Source: Malurus cyaneus samueli
Taxonomy: Eukaryota > Chordata > Aves > Passeriformes > Maluridae
Direction: 5' to 3'
Length of the DNA stretch: 64,000 bases
Assembly: GCA_009741485.1 (NCBI GenBank)
Contig: CM019237.1
Location: 49,848,050 to 49,912,049, forward strand
Part shown: one piece after another, positions 52,157-61,453 of the stretch
Layout of the letters: each line of letters begins with the position of its first letter
Numbering within the stretch: position 1 is the first letter of the stretch
Position numbers and translations under genes: made by a program
Notes under the pieces: model-generated
Told to the model about the DNA's origin: nothing
The model's input: the letters and a program-made list of their open reading frames with translations, nothing else
Databases searched by the model: none

Positions 52157-54034
52157 TTACAGGTCTGTTTCCCTATTGGTGTCCAGACAGAGAGCATAGA
52201 GGGATTTTCTGAGATCTACATTACTTTTCGCTTTGATATTGGCTTTCTCTAAGGAGCTGGTGCCATTGTTGAACTCCTCACTGTTTTCCAAGTGCACAAC
52301 AGATTTGTTCAGAGAGTCTTTACTGGGTCTTCTCTTCACTTCTCCCCCCGCAGTGCTGCCCTGAGCACTACTGTGTTCATCTTTAAGGATAGCCTGCTCT
52401 TCGTGATCAGTCTCTCGGTGGTAGAAGTAGTTGAAGTTGGACACGATGACAGGGACAGGCAGGGCAATGGTGAGCACACCAGCGATGGCACACAAGGAGC
52501 CCACGATCTTGCCCCCCACAGTGACAGGTCTCATATCCCCATAGCCCACGGTGGTCATGGTTACCACTGCCCACCAGAAAGCATCAGGGATGCTGGAGAA
52601 ATGAGACTCGGGGTCGTCGGCCTCAGCAAAGTAGACAGCGCTGGAGAAGAGGATCACCCCGATGAAGAGGAAGAAGATGAGGAGGCCCAGCTCCCTCATG
52701 CTGGCTTTCAAAGTCTGTCCCAAGATCTGCAGCCCCTTCGAGTGCCTGGAGAGCTTGAAGATCCTGAAGACTCTGACCAGGCGGATGACTCTGAGGATGG
52801 CCAGGGACATGGCTTGCTGCTGGCCCCCATTGTTGCTGCTGCTCCCGGGCTGTTGTTTCTGCTGCTGCTGCTGGGCCAGCTCGGTGCCCAGGGTGATGAA
52901 GTAGGGGATGATGGCCACGATGTCGATGATGTTCATGATGTTGCGGGAGAACTCGGGCTTGCTGGGGCAGGCGAAGAAGCGCACGAGGAGCTCGAAGGTG
53001 AACCAGATCACACAGGTGGTCTCGATGATGAAGAAGGGGTCAGCCAGGCTGCTGGATGGTTGCATAGCTGGGGAGTCCCCGGGCGTGCCGTTCAAACCTC
53101 CACCTTGTGGGGGCAGGGGTACGGGCAGCTCCCTCTCGTCCCTGAATTCGGGCAGGGTCTCCAGGCAGAAAGTGATGATGGAGATGAGGATGACCAGCAC
53201 GGAAACGATGGCGATGGCCCGGGCTGAGCTGGAGCTCTCGGGGTACTCAAAGATGAGCCAGACCTGGCGCTGGAACTCATTGCGGGGCAGGGGCTTCTCC
53301 TCCTCTTTGATGAAGCCCTCGTCTTCCCGAAAGCGCTCCATGGCCTCCTCTCCCAGCTGGTAGAAGCGGATCTCGTCGGCGAAGACGTCGATGGAGACAT
53401 TGACGGGCCGGCGGAGTTTGCCCCCGGACTGGTAGAAGTAGAGGATTCCGTCGAAGCTGGGCCGGTTGCGGTCGAAGAAGTACTCGTTGCGGAGCGGGTC
53501 GAAGTAGCGAATGCGCTTGTCGGGGTCCCCCAGCAGCGTATCGGGGAACTGGTTGAGGGTGCCCAGCTGCGTCTCGAAGCGCAGCCCCGAGATGTTGATC
53601 AGCACCCGCTGGTGGTGCATGGCGCCCGGGTTGGCCGCCGCCGCCGCCTCCCTCCTTCGTCGCCCGCCGCCGCCATGGCCCGCCCGGCGGTGTCCCCTTC
53701 TCCCGGCGGCCCCATGTCGGTGCCGGGCGCGGGGCCGGGGCGGCGGCGCGGCGGCGCGGCGCGGGGGCTGCGCGGGCTCTGCCGGCCGCTCGTCGGGGCC
53801 GCCCGCGCCGCCGCTCCCTCCTCGCGGGGCACCGGCGGCGCCGCTCCCGCTCCTCGTCCCGGGGGCGGCGGCGGCGGCGGGGCCGGCGGGGCGCTCTCCT
53901 TGGCGTCGCTCAGCTGCGGCGGCCGGCGAGGTGCAGCAAGTTGCCCGCCAGCGAGCCCGGCCGCCGGCGGCCGCGCATCGTGCGCCGCGATAGCCGTGTG
54001 CCGCCGTTCTCCAAGTCACCAGCGCGATCTCCAT
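52157..54034 (-). CDS. KCNA5: Voltage-gated potassium channel Kv1.5 (single coding exon)
   Basis: Pore-forming alpha subunit of a Shaker-type delayed-rectifier potassium channel in the plasma membrane; it works as a tetramer. The open frame gives 625 residues (human Kv1.5 is about 613). Seen in order: T1 tetramerisation domain (about 141-240, from [11 protein letters not shown]), S1 (272-290), an S1-S2 loop with an N-glycosylation site (NGT, about 315-317), S2 (333-354), S3 (365-383), a glutamine-rich S3-S4 loop (388-407), S4 with regularly spaced arginines ([13 protein letters not shown], 415-427), S5 (449-470), the filter TVGYGD (495-500) followed by Met-Arg (Arg at the outer TEA site, as in Kv1.5), S6 with PVPVIV (526-531), and the C-terminal PDZ ligand ETDL. 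The start Met-Glu-Ile-Ala-Leu-Val and the ETDL end separate it from other Kv1 paralogues. The coding region is intronless, as in the family. Residues 8 to about 130 are doubtful because the conserved N-terminus changes frame. I could not fix the poly-A site; ATTAAA-like sites (minus) lie near 51,690 and 51,525. Confidence 0.96.
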   Translation of the reverse strand: MEIALVTWRTAAHGYRGARCAAAGGRARWRATCCTSPAAAAERRQGERPAGPAAAAAPGTRSGSGAAGAPRGGSGGAGGPDERPAEPAQPPRRAAAPPPRPRARHRHGAAGRRGHRRAGHGGGGRRRREAAAAANPGAMHHQRVLINISGLRFETQLGTLNQFPDTLLGDPDKRIRYFDPLRNEYFFDRNRPSFDGILYFYQSGGKLRRPVNVSIDVFADEIRFYQLGEEAMERFREDEGFIKEEEKPLPRNEFQRQVWLIFEYPESSSSARAIAIVSVLVILISIITFCLETLPEFRDERELPVPLPPQGGGLNGTPGDSPAMQPSSSLADPFFIIETTCVIWFTFELLVRFFACPSKPEFSRNIMNIIDIVAIIPYFITLGTELAQQQQQKQQPGSSSNNGGQQQAMSLAILRVIRLVRVFRIFKLSRHSKGLQILGQTLKASMRELGLLIFFLFIGVILFSSAVYFAEADDPESHFSSIPDAFWWAVVTMTTVGYGDMRPVTVGGKIVGSLCAIAGVLTIALPVPVIVSNFNYFYHRETDHEEQAILKDEHSSAQGSTAGGEVKRRPSKDSLNKSVVHLENSEEFNNGTSSLEKANIKAKSNVDLRKSLYALCLDTNRETDL

Positions 54035-54135
54035 GGGCAGCAGCGGCAGCGGCGGCGGGAGGCAAACGCGGCTGAGGCGGCGGGCATGCTGCGCTCGCCG
54101 CCCCTTGCGCCGCCGGCCACCTCCGGGCGGCCGCG

Positions 54136-54180
54136 CTGCCCTGCCCTGCCCTGCCCTGCCCTGCCTGCCCGCCCCTGCCC
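54136..54180 (-). promoter_or_regulatory. CTGCC repeat / G-quadruplex-forming GGGCA repeat in KCNA5 leader
   Basis: Six tandem CTGCC units (54136-54165), followed by more CCC runs to 54180. On the minus (transcript) strand this reads as GGG runs separated by CA, five in perfect register, which meets the usual G-quadruplex pattern. It lies about 100-145 bases upstream of the KCNA5 start codon, inside the presumed 5' leader. Confidence 0.6.
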
Positions 54181-54244
54181 GACCCGCTCCTCATGCGCCG
54201 CCGAGCGCGGCGAGCGCGGCCGGGGGACCGCCGGGGACCCGGAT

Positions 54245-54260
54245 ATGAACGAGCGTTCAT
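54245..54260. repeat. Perfect 7-bp inverted repeat next to KCNA5 core promoter
   Basis: ATGAACG, two bases (AG), then CGTTCAT. It directly abuts the TATA-like element and could be a dimeric factor site or a small hairpin at the transcript 5' end. Function unknown. Confidence 0.4.
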
Positions 54261-54270
54261 TATATTATGG
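54259..54270 (-). promoter_or_regulatory. TATA-like AT-rich element of KCNA5
   Basis: Read on the minus strand, CCATAATATAAT lies a few bases downstream of the CRE and is the only AT-rich island within several hundred GC-rich bases. The CRE-TATA spacing suits a core promoter and would put transcription start near 54,230-54,240, leaving a leader of about 200 bases. This is inferred from position; no start-site data are available. Confidence 0.4.
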
Positions 54271-54275
54271 TCGCT

Positions 54276-54283
54276 TGACGTCA
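54276..54283 (-). promoter_or_regulatory. Consensus cAMP response element (TGACGTCA)
   Basis: A perfect full-site CRE palindrome, flanked so that TTGACGTCAA (54275-54284) is also palindromic. It sits about 242 bases upstream of the KCNA5 start codon. A CRE in the 5' non-coding region of mammalian Kv1.5 has been reported as mediating cAMP-responsive transcription (established knowledge, from memory). Conservation of this function in this species is inference. Confidence 0.75.
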
Positions 54284-54649
54284 AAGAGGATCCCTCCTGC
54301 TCCGCGCCCCCACAGCAGCGGCAGCATCCCCGGGAGCGGGATGCCGCATCCCCCGCGCCCCGCCCGCCGCCCGCCGAGGGGCTGCGCCCGGCCGCGGGTC
54401 TCCGGGCCGTGGGGCCCACAGTGCCGGGGCGGACGATGCGCTCCGGAGGCGCGGGAAGGCGGGCGCCGGCGGTACCTGAGCTGCGGTACCCCTCCGGGCC
54501 GGGGGGCGCGGGACACAGCGCCCTGCGCTCCGCAGCCCGCGCCCCCGCCGCGCCGGGGATTACGGAGCGCCCCCCACGCGTGGATTTGCTCGCTAAAGGG
54601 ATTGCGCGCAGCGCGGCGAGCGCTCTGGCTGCAAACCCCCGCTCACCTC

Positions 54650-57600
54650 TAATGAAAATCAGAACTGAAAGCCCCGGGGATTCCTGGCGCCTCTTGGCGT
54701 GTGTGTCCCCCCTTCCCACTCCCCAGCGGAATGAGAACAAAGGAAGCGATTGGATATTATTTTTTTCACTTTGCGTTTGCTCTCCGCGCTCCTGCTCCCT
54801 CGAGTTTCTCACTGAATTAGTGCGGCTCCAAAAGGTGCTTCCCAAGCCAGCAAATGACATTTCTACCATGCTATCTTCATGTTAACATTTGCAAACGGGG
54901 TCACACTTCCCCGTTGATGCATTCTTAAACCAACATCCAAAGCTGAAACATTTCAGTAGATGCACATTTTATTGGGGAGAGACAAGCAGCTTTACGCAAT
55001 GACTTCAATTACAGTTCAGTAATACAATAGATGCTAAGATCTCATTTGTTATATTCAAGCCATGAACTCATCCATTCCATTCAGGGTCTGCAGGGGAATA
55101 CACTAAATATGTATATAAATACTGTAGGATTAGAACCTGTATATATACCACTCCAGTCTTGTGGAGTTTCTGCTTTTCTAACAAAATTTAGTGTGACCAT
55201 TTTGCCTTCCAGTTGGCATCACTGCAGTGACATTTTTTCCTAAATCCTTATGTTAATACTCATAGCTCCATCAAACACCTCACTTAGATTCACTGTGACT
55301 AGTGGTTTTCCCTTAATTTATAACATTACCTCCGTGTATGAAATATGCCCAAAGATATTAAAAGCACTGCCAAAATAGAAAACCGTAATTGTATTAAACC
55401 GTTTCTGTAAGTGGTGGCTTGCAATTTACCTCTGAGAACTGAGCACAGAATTGCCAACTTGTTTCGCTGCTGTGACAGTGAAGTAAAGGAACCACTTTAC
55501 TCACACAAGTAATTTCCAGAAGCAAAACTATCTAGAAGAGAAGTCCTGTGAAAACAACTTCACTTGGATTTACAGTTATTTAAAGGCATAACATATGAAA
55601 TGTGCAAAATGTAGTATAAGACTCTTCGGGAGTAGCAAAATCCACACTAAATACAGACACCCCACAGACATACCTGTGCACCCCAACAAGGAGTGGCTGA
55701 TCTGCTACCAGTGCATATCAGGGATTACAACCACAGAAGGGCTTGCACACTCAAAAACTATTCTGGTTTTCCAGCTCTGTCAGTTCTTGTAATGCAAGGC
55801 ATTCTCCCTCCACACATTACCTCAGGAATAACCATTTATTTCAGGACAAAACATCCCCAGACATCTGTGTTGGTGGGCACCACACAGAGCAGAATAAAGC
55901 GTAGAGAGGAGCAGTAACTTGCTGCTTCTCAGATTGCTGTATCCGTTCTGCCATTCCTTCATCAGTAACAGGGAATGCCTGGGAGAGACCATGCTGAATT
56001 TAACTTCTCATTCAAGTTTCTAGCATGTCTAAGTATCAAGTTGCAGTGCACACATCCTGAGTTTTAAGGCAGATGGGATTATGATGAAGTGCAAATAAAA
56101 AGAAAGACATGCCCAAATTCACCTGGATGAAAGCATCGCAGAAAACCCCATGAAGAAAATGTACATTTTTAATTGATGGATCAGAAAAATGCAGCTGCTT
56201 GTACAGCATTTGAGTAACTTGTAACTAGCTTCTTTGCAGCCTTACAAGGTCTGAGAATCTACTATGGTATCTGTGTGTTTGGGTACAAACTAAGAGCAGA
56301 GAAAATGGACAAGAAAAAGGGGGAGGATGATGTTAAAGGGGTAGAAGCATCTACTGCAAGCAGGGAATTGCAACGGACAATATTTAATGGCCTTAATTCT
56401 TTTCATTTCAAGGACCCTGAACACTCTCTTGAAGAGCAGCAGAAAGCCAAGGTACTGGACAGAAAGGATGACATGCAGAATAGGGAAGAACAGTGCTGAC
56501 ATGTGCTACTAATGTTTTAACCAGGCACTCCCTGAAATGAATTTGTTAAAGAAACCCATATTTATGATTTAGCCAGAAGTATTCTCTACCACGAGTACAG
56601 GAAATCAGTCCCTTACACTGCAGCACATCCACACCAAAACTTAACATTCACTGCAGCTCCCACTGCCACTCCAGCTCCCACTGTGCCATTCCAGAGCACA
56701 TGTGGCTGCTGGGAGCTGTCCGTCAGTGTCCCACAGCAAAATGAAAGACCCATCCCATGGAGAGGTCCCACTTGTTGAGAAATGAACAGTGGGGATGGTC
56801 TGCAGGAGCACCTCCCCATACTCAAACACACTCAGGCATACACTACACCCTCTGGAACCCCAGACCAAGACACCTTGGGGACATCCAGTTTTGTCACAGA
56901 TTCTACCTCTTGGGCCATCGCTGTCACTGACAGCACCAGAAAAATAAAAATACACTGCTGAGTGGCAAAGAGAGGCACGCCAATCTCTTGAGGCTACCCA
57001 CAGCCCTCCTCCTCAACCCTGAAGGGACTCCATGTGTCTCCCTCAGCATATTTTGTGGGTACAGGGACCCCAGGGTGACAGGGATGGCTTCTTTCTTCCT
57101 ACTCCATTTGTTGACTAAATAGCGAGGTTGTGGCAGATGGTGAGGAAATCATCTGAAGCTGTGAGGAAACCGAAGGGGTTAAAGGCAAATCTGTGCCTCC
57201 GCCACTTGGTTAATTCCTGATCCTGTGTTGAGATGATTCAGGCCAGAGAGGGAGACTGCCACAGTCCCCAGGGAAGACCCCAGAGAAAAGACTCGTATTT
57301 CCTGTCCAGGAGGATTAAGTACAAGGCCATTGACAAACCAGAGTAAACATCTGGATGTGAGCACTCCATCTATCAAGCCCTAATCCACAAAGCTATTCAT
57401 TAATGAATTCAGCACATTCACACAGTTCTATATATAGGGCTGGCTGATCTTTTTTAATGTTTGGCTTCTAGGTGGTTTATATCTGTATCAACAGATTTTT
57501 ACTGTTTGTGTAAAGCAATCTACTGTATTCTGCTTTTGCTTGCTTAATTGTTTAGAGTAATTCTTTTGCCTTTAAAAAAATACACAGAGCCATATTTTCT

Positions 57601-60600
57601 GATAGTATATAAAAAATCTAATAGCTAAAACCCAACCATGTCCCTGCATTTTATATTGCTTTGCAATTTTAAGCCCAAGTTCCTCTGGAAACTTTCCATC
57701 ACACAGGGATGGAAAAAACATTAAATAGTAATTGATTTTCTTTTCTGTATTTTGTTTTGATTAAAATGAGAATCCCTCTCATTTATCTTCAGAGAGAAAG
57801 TAAGCACTGAGTAAATGGTCTGGTTAATTCAAAAGTAATTTGATCAGAACATCCATAATTTACATTGACTGGAACAGCAGGAAAGATGCTGAGCACTACC
57901 AGATATCAAGCTTATTCATTTAAACAGCCTACTTACACTATGCTGTACATCTTGTTCATGTAAACCACTCTAAGAATGTCTAATGACCTACTTTTTGTAA
58001 GGGGGAGACTTACACACAACTGTGTCCTCAAAGGTAATCTGTTAAGATAGAATAACCCTCCAGCCTGCTCCCAGCAGCAGGGCTGTGTAGCTGAGCATGT
58101 TGTTTTCCACCCAGCTGTGCCAGCCTCTCTGCAGAGAAATCTGCAGCCTTTGTCACTGATATTGGTGGATTCAGCATTTGGCCCAGAGTTTTTTCACAAA
58201 TCCAGCTGTGACAGGGTATTTTCAATTCATCCTCCAAGCTTTGGACTCTAGCATGAGCCATCCAAGCTTGCAAATTATAATTTTCACACCTTTTAACTTT
58301 CAGGGCTTTGCTGTGGTGCAATCTTTAACTCCAGGGACTTGATCTTAAGGGGGAAATCCCATCTGGTGCCTTTGTTCTCTGTTAAATTCCAGGGGCACAA
58401 CCTGTGCTCTCAGGTTTTTGTCACAACAGGGTGGCCCAGGTGGACAGTTCCAGCTGGGATAACTCAATTTTAAAGCAGGAGAATGAAGATAAGCAAGTGC
58501 AATCTGAAGGAGCAGCCTACAGCCACTCAGCTATACCACTGCAGCTTTATCTTCAGTGCCAGTGCAAATACCCTCACAAGTCAATTTTGCTTACATCAGT
58601 GCTTCTGTGACAGCTGTGCTCCATGCCAGTGTCTGTTCCTGTATGGAAAGCATAGTGTTTTTGGGCAAACTTAATCCCTCCTTATCAGCCAGCTGAAAAT
58701 ACTTCACTTTCATCCTATGCCATCAAAGTCACACCAACAAAAAGCTCTTACTCATTCAAAAGTGCAGGATCAGACCACTCACTCAGGCTTTGAGGAAGAG
58801 GGACATGAATTAATCAAAGGTTTAATGTCTAGAACAAATGGTGACAGCGGTGTGTGATTTAGGTGATCAGTCACTTCAAGCTGTCAGGTGACAGATTTGT
58901 ACTCTCGTGTTTTGTTACCACCTACGTGGCCAGGGACACTCCAGAATCCATTGCTCTATCACACAAAGACACAGACACAAATCAAGCTGCACAGGCTGCT
59001 TTAAAGAAAGCTAAATGGTATGTTTAAAAATCCATATATTTTAAGGATTGGGAAAGCATTCAGTGATCTCAGTCAAATTTCCTGTTCATTTCTAATTTTT
59101 AAACAGACATGAATCAAGCAAAATCAAAATACCCGATGCTTACTCTGGTACAAAATTATGAGTGAAGCCTTTGAACTTAGTAACAACATTCTGAAAATGT
59201 TTAGGTGAAGGGAAACTGAGGCTGAAACCTACTCCTGTATAGGAAAAAGAGCATTAGATTGCTTTGTGAGCAGAGATAATCTAGCCAGCTGCAGGAAAAG
59301 CTCTACCATGAAACTAGAGGGCCAAATGTACTGATGGTTTAAGCAGGAGAGGGTCATAAATGAATCATTAAGTGGACAGGAGCAATGAAATAGTTTTACC
59401 TGCATTGAGCCTTCAGCTCTGGAAAGGCTCCAGGGTAAACCCTTCACATGAACACAGTATGTTAGATATACAGCAGATCCTGTTTTCCTGTCTTTCCAAA
59501 CAAAGGGAAGAATGAAGGACCCACCCAGAGATTTGCTAGTTAAAATCCTAATAATAGTAAAATTCCAGTATGCAAGAGCATCACTATTTATTTATTAATT
59601 AGCATGGGAGAATATTTAGCAGGAAGAAAACCAACTAGCACAGATGCAGCATTTTTCATACTCACCAGTGACAATCTGAAGAGAGACTGATCAAATCAAA
59701 GGAAGGGTATTTATGATGTGTCATTGTGGCAGCAAAAGCAAGTCCTTTGTGGATGTGTGTGAAGGGGGAGAGGGCACAGAATGGGAGAATATTGTTTTAT
59801 CTTCCAGTGAGCATGGAGGGGCTGAAGGAAAGGTCTGGGATATGAACACAGCAGTGAGGAACAAATTCCATTTGGTTTTTATAGCCATTCAACTCTAGAT
59901 TGGTGTAGGGCATACAGGACTTTTTGAGGCACATCCATTTGCCAGGTTCAGGCAAGCTCTAGTCCTCTGGACATTCTCAGTGCAGTTGGACTTCTTTACA
60001 TCAGAGGTGGATTTGGTTTGGCAATGGCAATGCACCACATCACTAGTTCTAACCCGCTCCTTCAAAACAGTTGTGTTTCACAAAATACCACTACTCTGTA
60101 ATACCTGGTTTAATCAACTGAGCAGAATTCAATCAATAATTACCACTTTGTAGTTTAATTAGGATTTTCAAAGCACTACCACATCAAAACTTCAACAGTA
60201 TTTAACAGTCTGCAGATGAATATAAGTGCCAAATTGTAGTTATAATTGATTTAAGAGCAAAAAAGGAAGCCAATTAGTGATGTATTAAAATCAGTGAAGC
60301 TATGCAGCTTTGGACTACCCAATGAAATAATTTGATATCTTTTGCATTAATTCTTATACTATTAGGTAGTGGAGGTAGTTGCTTATGGTGTTGTTAACTC
60401 TTTATGCTTAAAAACAGCAGTATTAAGAATAATATCAAATTGGAGGAAAAGAGTTATGAATAAGGAACATCAATCTATTCTTTCTAGTTCAATTATGGCA
60501 TTTATAAGGAGCAATAACAAGTATCTTCATACAGTAAAATCCTCTATTGACATGAGAGCAACCAAAGGCAAATAAAAAAGCATTCCAGAAAATGGGACAT

Positions 60601-61282
60601 GGTGATTCTTACTGCACTAGTTTCTTATTGGAATGGAAGTGGTAATAACGCCTTTTTTACCTTCAGGACAGTGAAGACACCTGTCCAGCCAGATAACCTG
60701 ATGTCCAATTTTCTTCCTGCCTACATTGATACAAAGTTAAACCATCATGGACCTCCCAGTTCTAGCAGGAGCCTCTTTAGCAGGACAGGGTGGGATGCAG
60801 TGTCCAGGGGAATGCATCCTGCAGTCCTCCTGGACTCCTGGCTGCTGCTGCTACCTGGGCATTTCCAGGCTGGAGGCACACGACCCTGCCTATCTACAAC
60901 ACCTAGGTGAGATAGCTCTGTGGATGCAAAGAAACTCTCTATAAGCTAAGAACAGAGTCAAGGAATTGTAGTTGGCTGCTAGACCTTAGACACTGAGCTA
61001 AAAGATGGAAGGGAAAACAACCTTTTCACACAAATATCCCAAAGCCTGCTATGCTGGTGACCACTTGATTTAGCTTGGCCTTAGCTTAATTAAGTGTGCT
61101 CCTCAGTTCCTCAGTCCCTGAGTTTACATCAGTCCTTTTTTCTCCCTAACCTGGGATATTTGAAGGCAAGACATGAGCCTCACACGCTCCCACCAAACAC
61201 ATTTTCTGCATGAAACCATGCCACAAGCAGCAGAGAACGTGCACATTCATCAGACTGTGCTCGCTGTCCTCTTTGATTTCCT
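54650..61282. other. Intergenic region between KCNA5 promoter and elongase 3' end
   Basis: 6.6 kb, AT-rich after about 54,900. It should hold the elongase 3' UTR at its right edge; a double AATAAA (minus) lies near 59,585-59,595 but is 1.7 kb from the stop codon, so the true site is unknown. No CR1 copy or gene seen. Confidence 0.5.
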
Positions 61283-61453
61283 TTAGGTCAGCTTGTCCCG
61301 CTTTCCCCTAAGGTAGGTCTGATAGTAGAAGTGTAGGAAGAGAGCCAGGAGGCTGAGGGTGTAGAGGAAGACTGCAATGTTGAAGCCATCGGGGAACGGG
61401 CACTCTGTGAAGAGGTTGTAGGAAGAATGAGCAGCAACGGCCACAAATTGGCA
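61283..61453 (-). CDS. Elongase terminal coding exon
   Basis: 171 bases: 56 codons plus TAA at 61283-61285. The acceptor is cctcttgcag. Encodes [20 protein letters not shown], then a long hydrophobic stretch and [14 protein letters not shown]. The Cys-Pro-Phe-Pro segment (TECPFPDG) matches the family's TDCPFP/TECxFP position before the last membrane helix. Confidence 0.93.
   Translation of the reverse strand, partial: CQFVAVAAHSSYNLFTECPFPDGFNIAVFLYTLSLLALFLHFYYQTYLRGKRDKLT

Larger units (their letters stand above)
52560..54650. promoter_or_regulatory. CpG island covering KCNA5 coding sequence and promoter
   Basis: CpG dinucleotides and GC content rise sharply compared with the AT-rich flanks, most strongly from about 53,100 to 54,640. 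The island covers the T1/N-terminal coding part, the 5' leader and the presumed promoter of KCNA5. Edges are judged by eye. Long antisense open frames inside it are a side effect of the few stop codons in GC-rich DNA. Confidence 0.85.

Noticed and set aside
52292..53227. 311-codon plus-strand open frame antisense to KCNA5
   Set aside because: Mirror of the KCNA5 coding sequence; Asp/Glu/His-rich shadow with no independent features.
53612..54652. 346-codon open frame on the plus strand, antisense to KCNA5
   Set aside because: Composition is Pro/Arg/Ala/Gly low complexity from the CpG island, where stop codons are rare; no domain, and it overlaps the KCNA5 start and promoter.
53910..54869. 319-codon minus-strand frame running from the promoter into KCNA5
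   Set aside because: Crosses the promoter elements and stops soon after the LENGG segment; only that small part is relevant, as evidence for a frame shift.
57428..57450. TATA-like ctatatatagggc
   Set aside because: No open frame, CpG enrichment or exon follows on either strand; AT-rich background makes such strings common.
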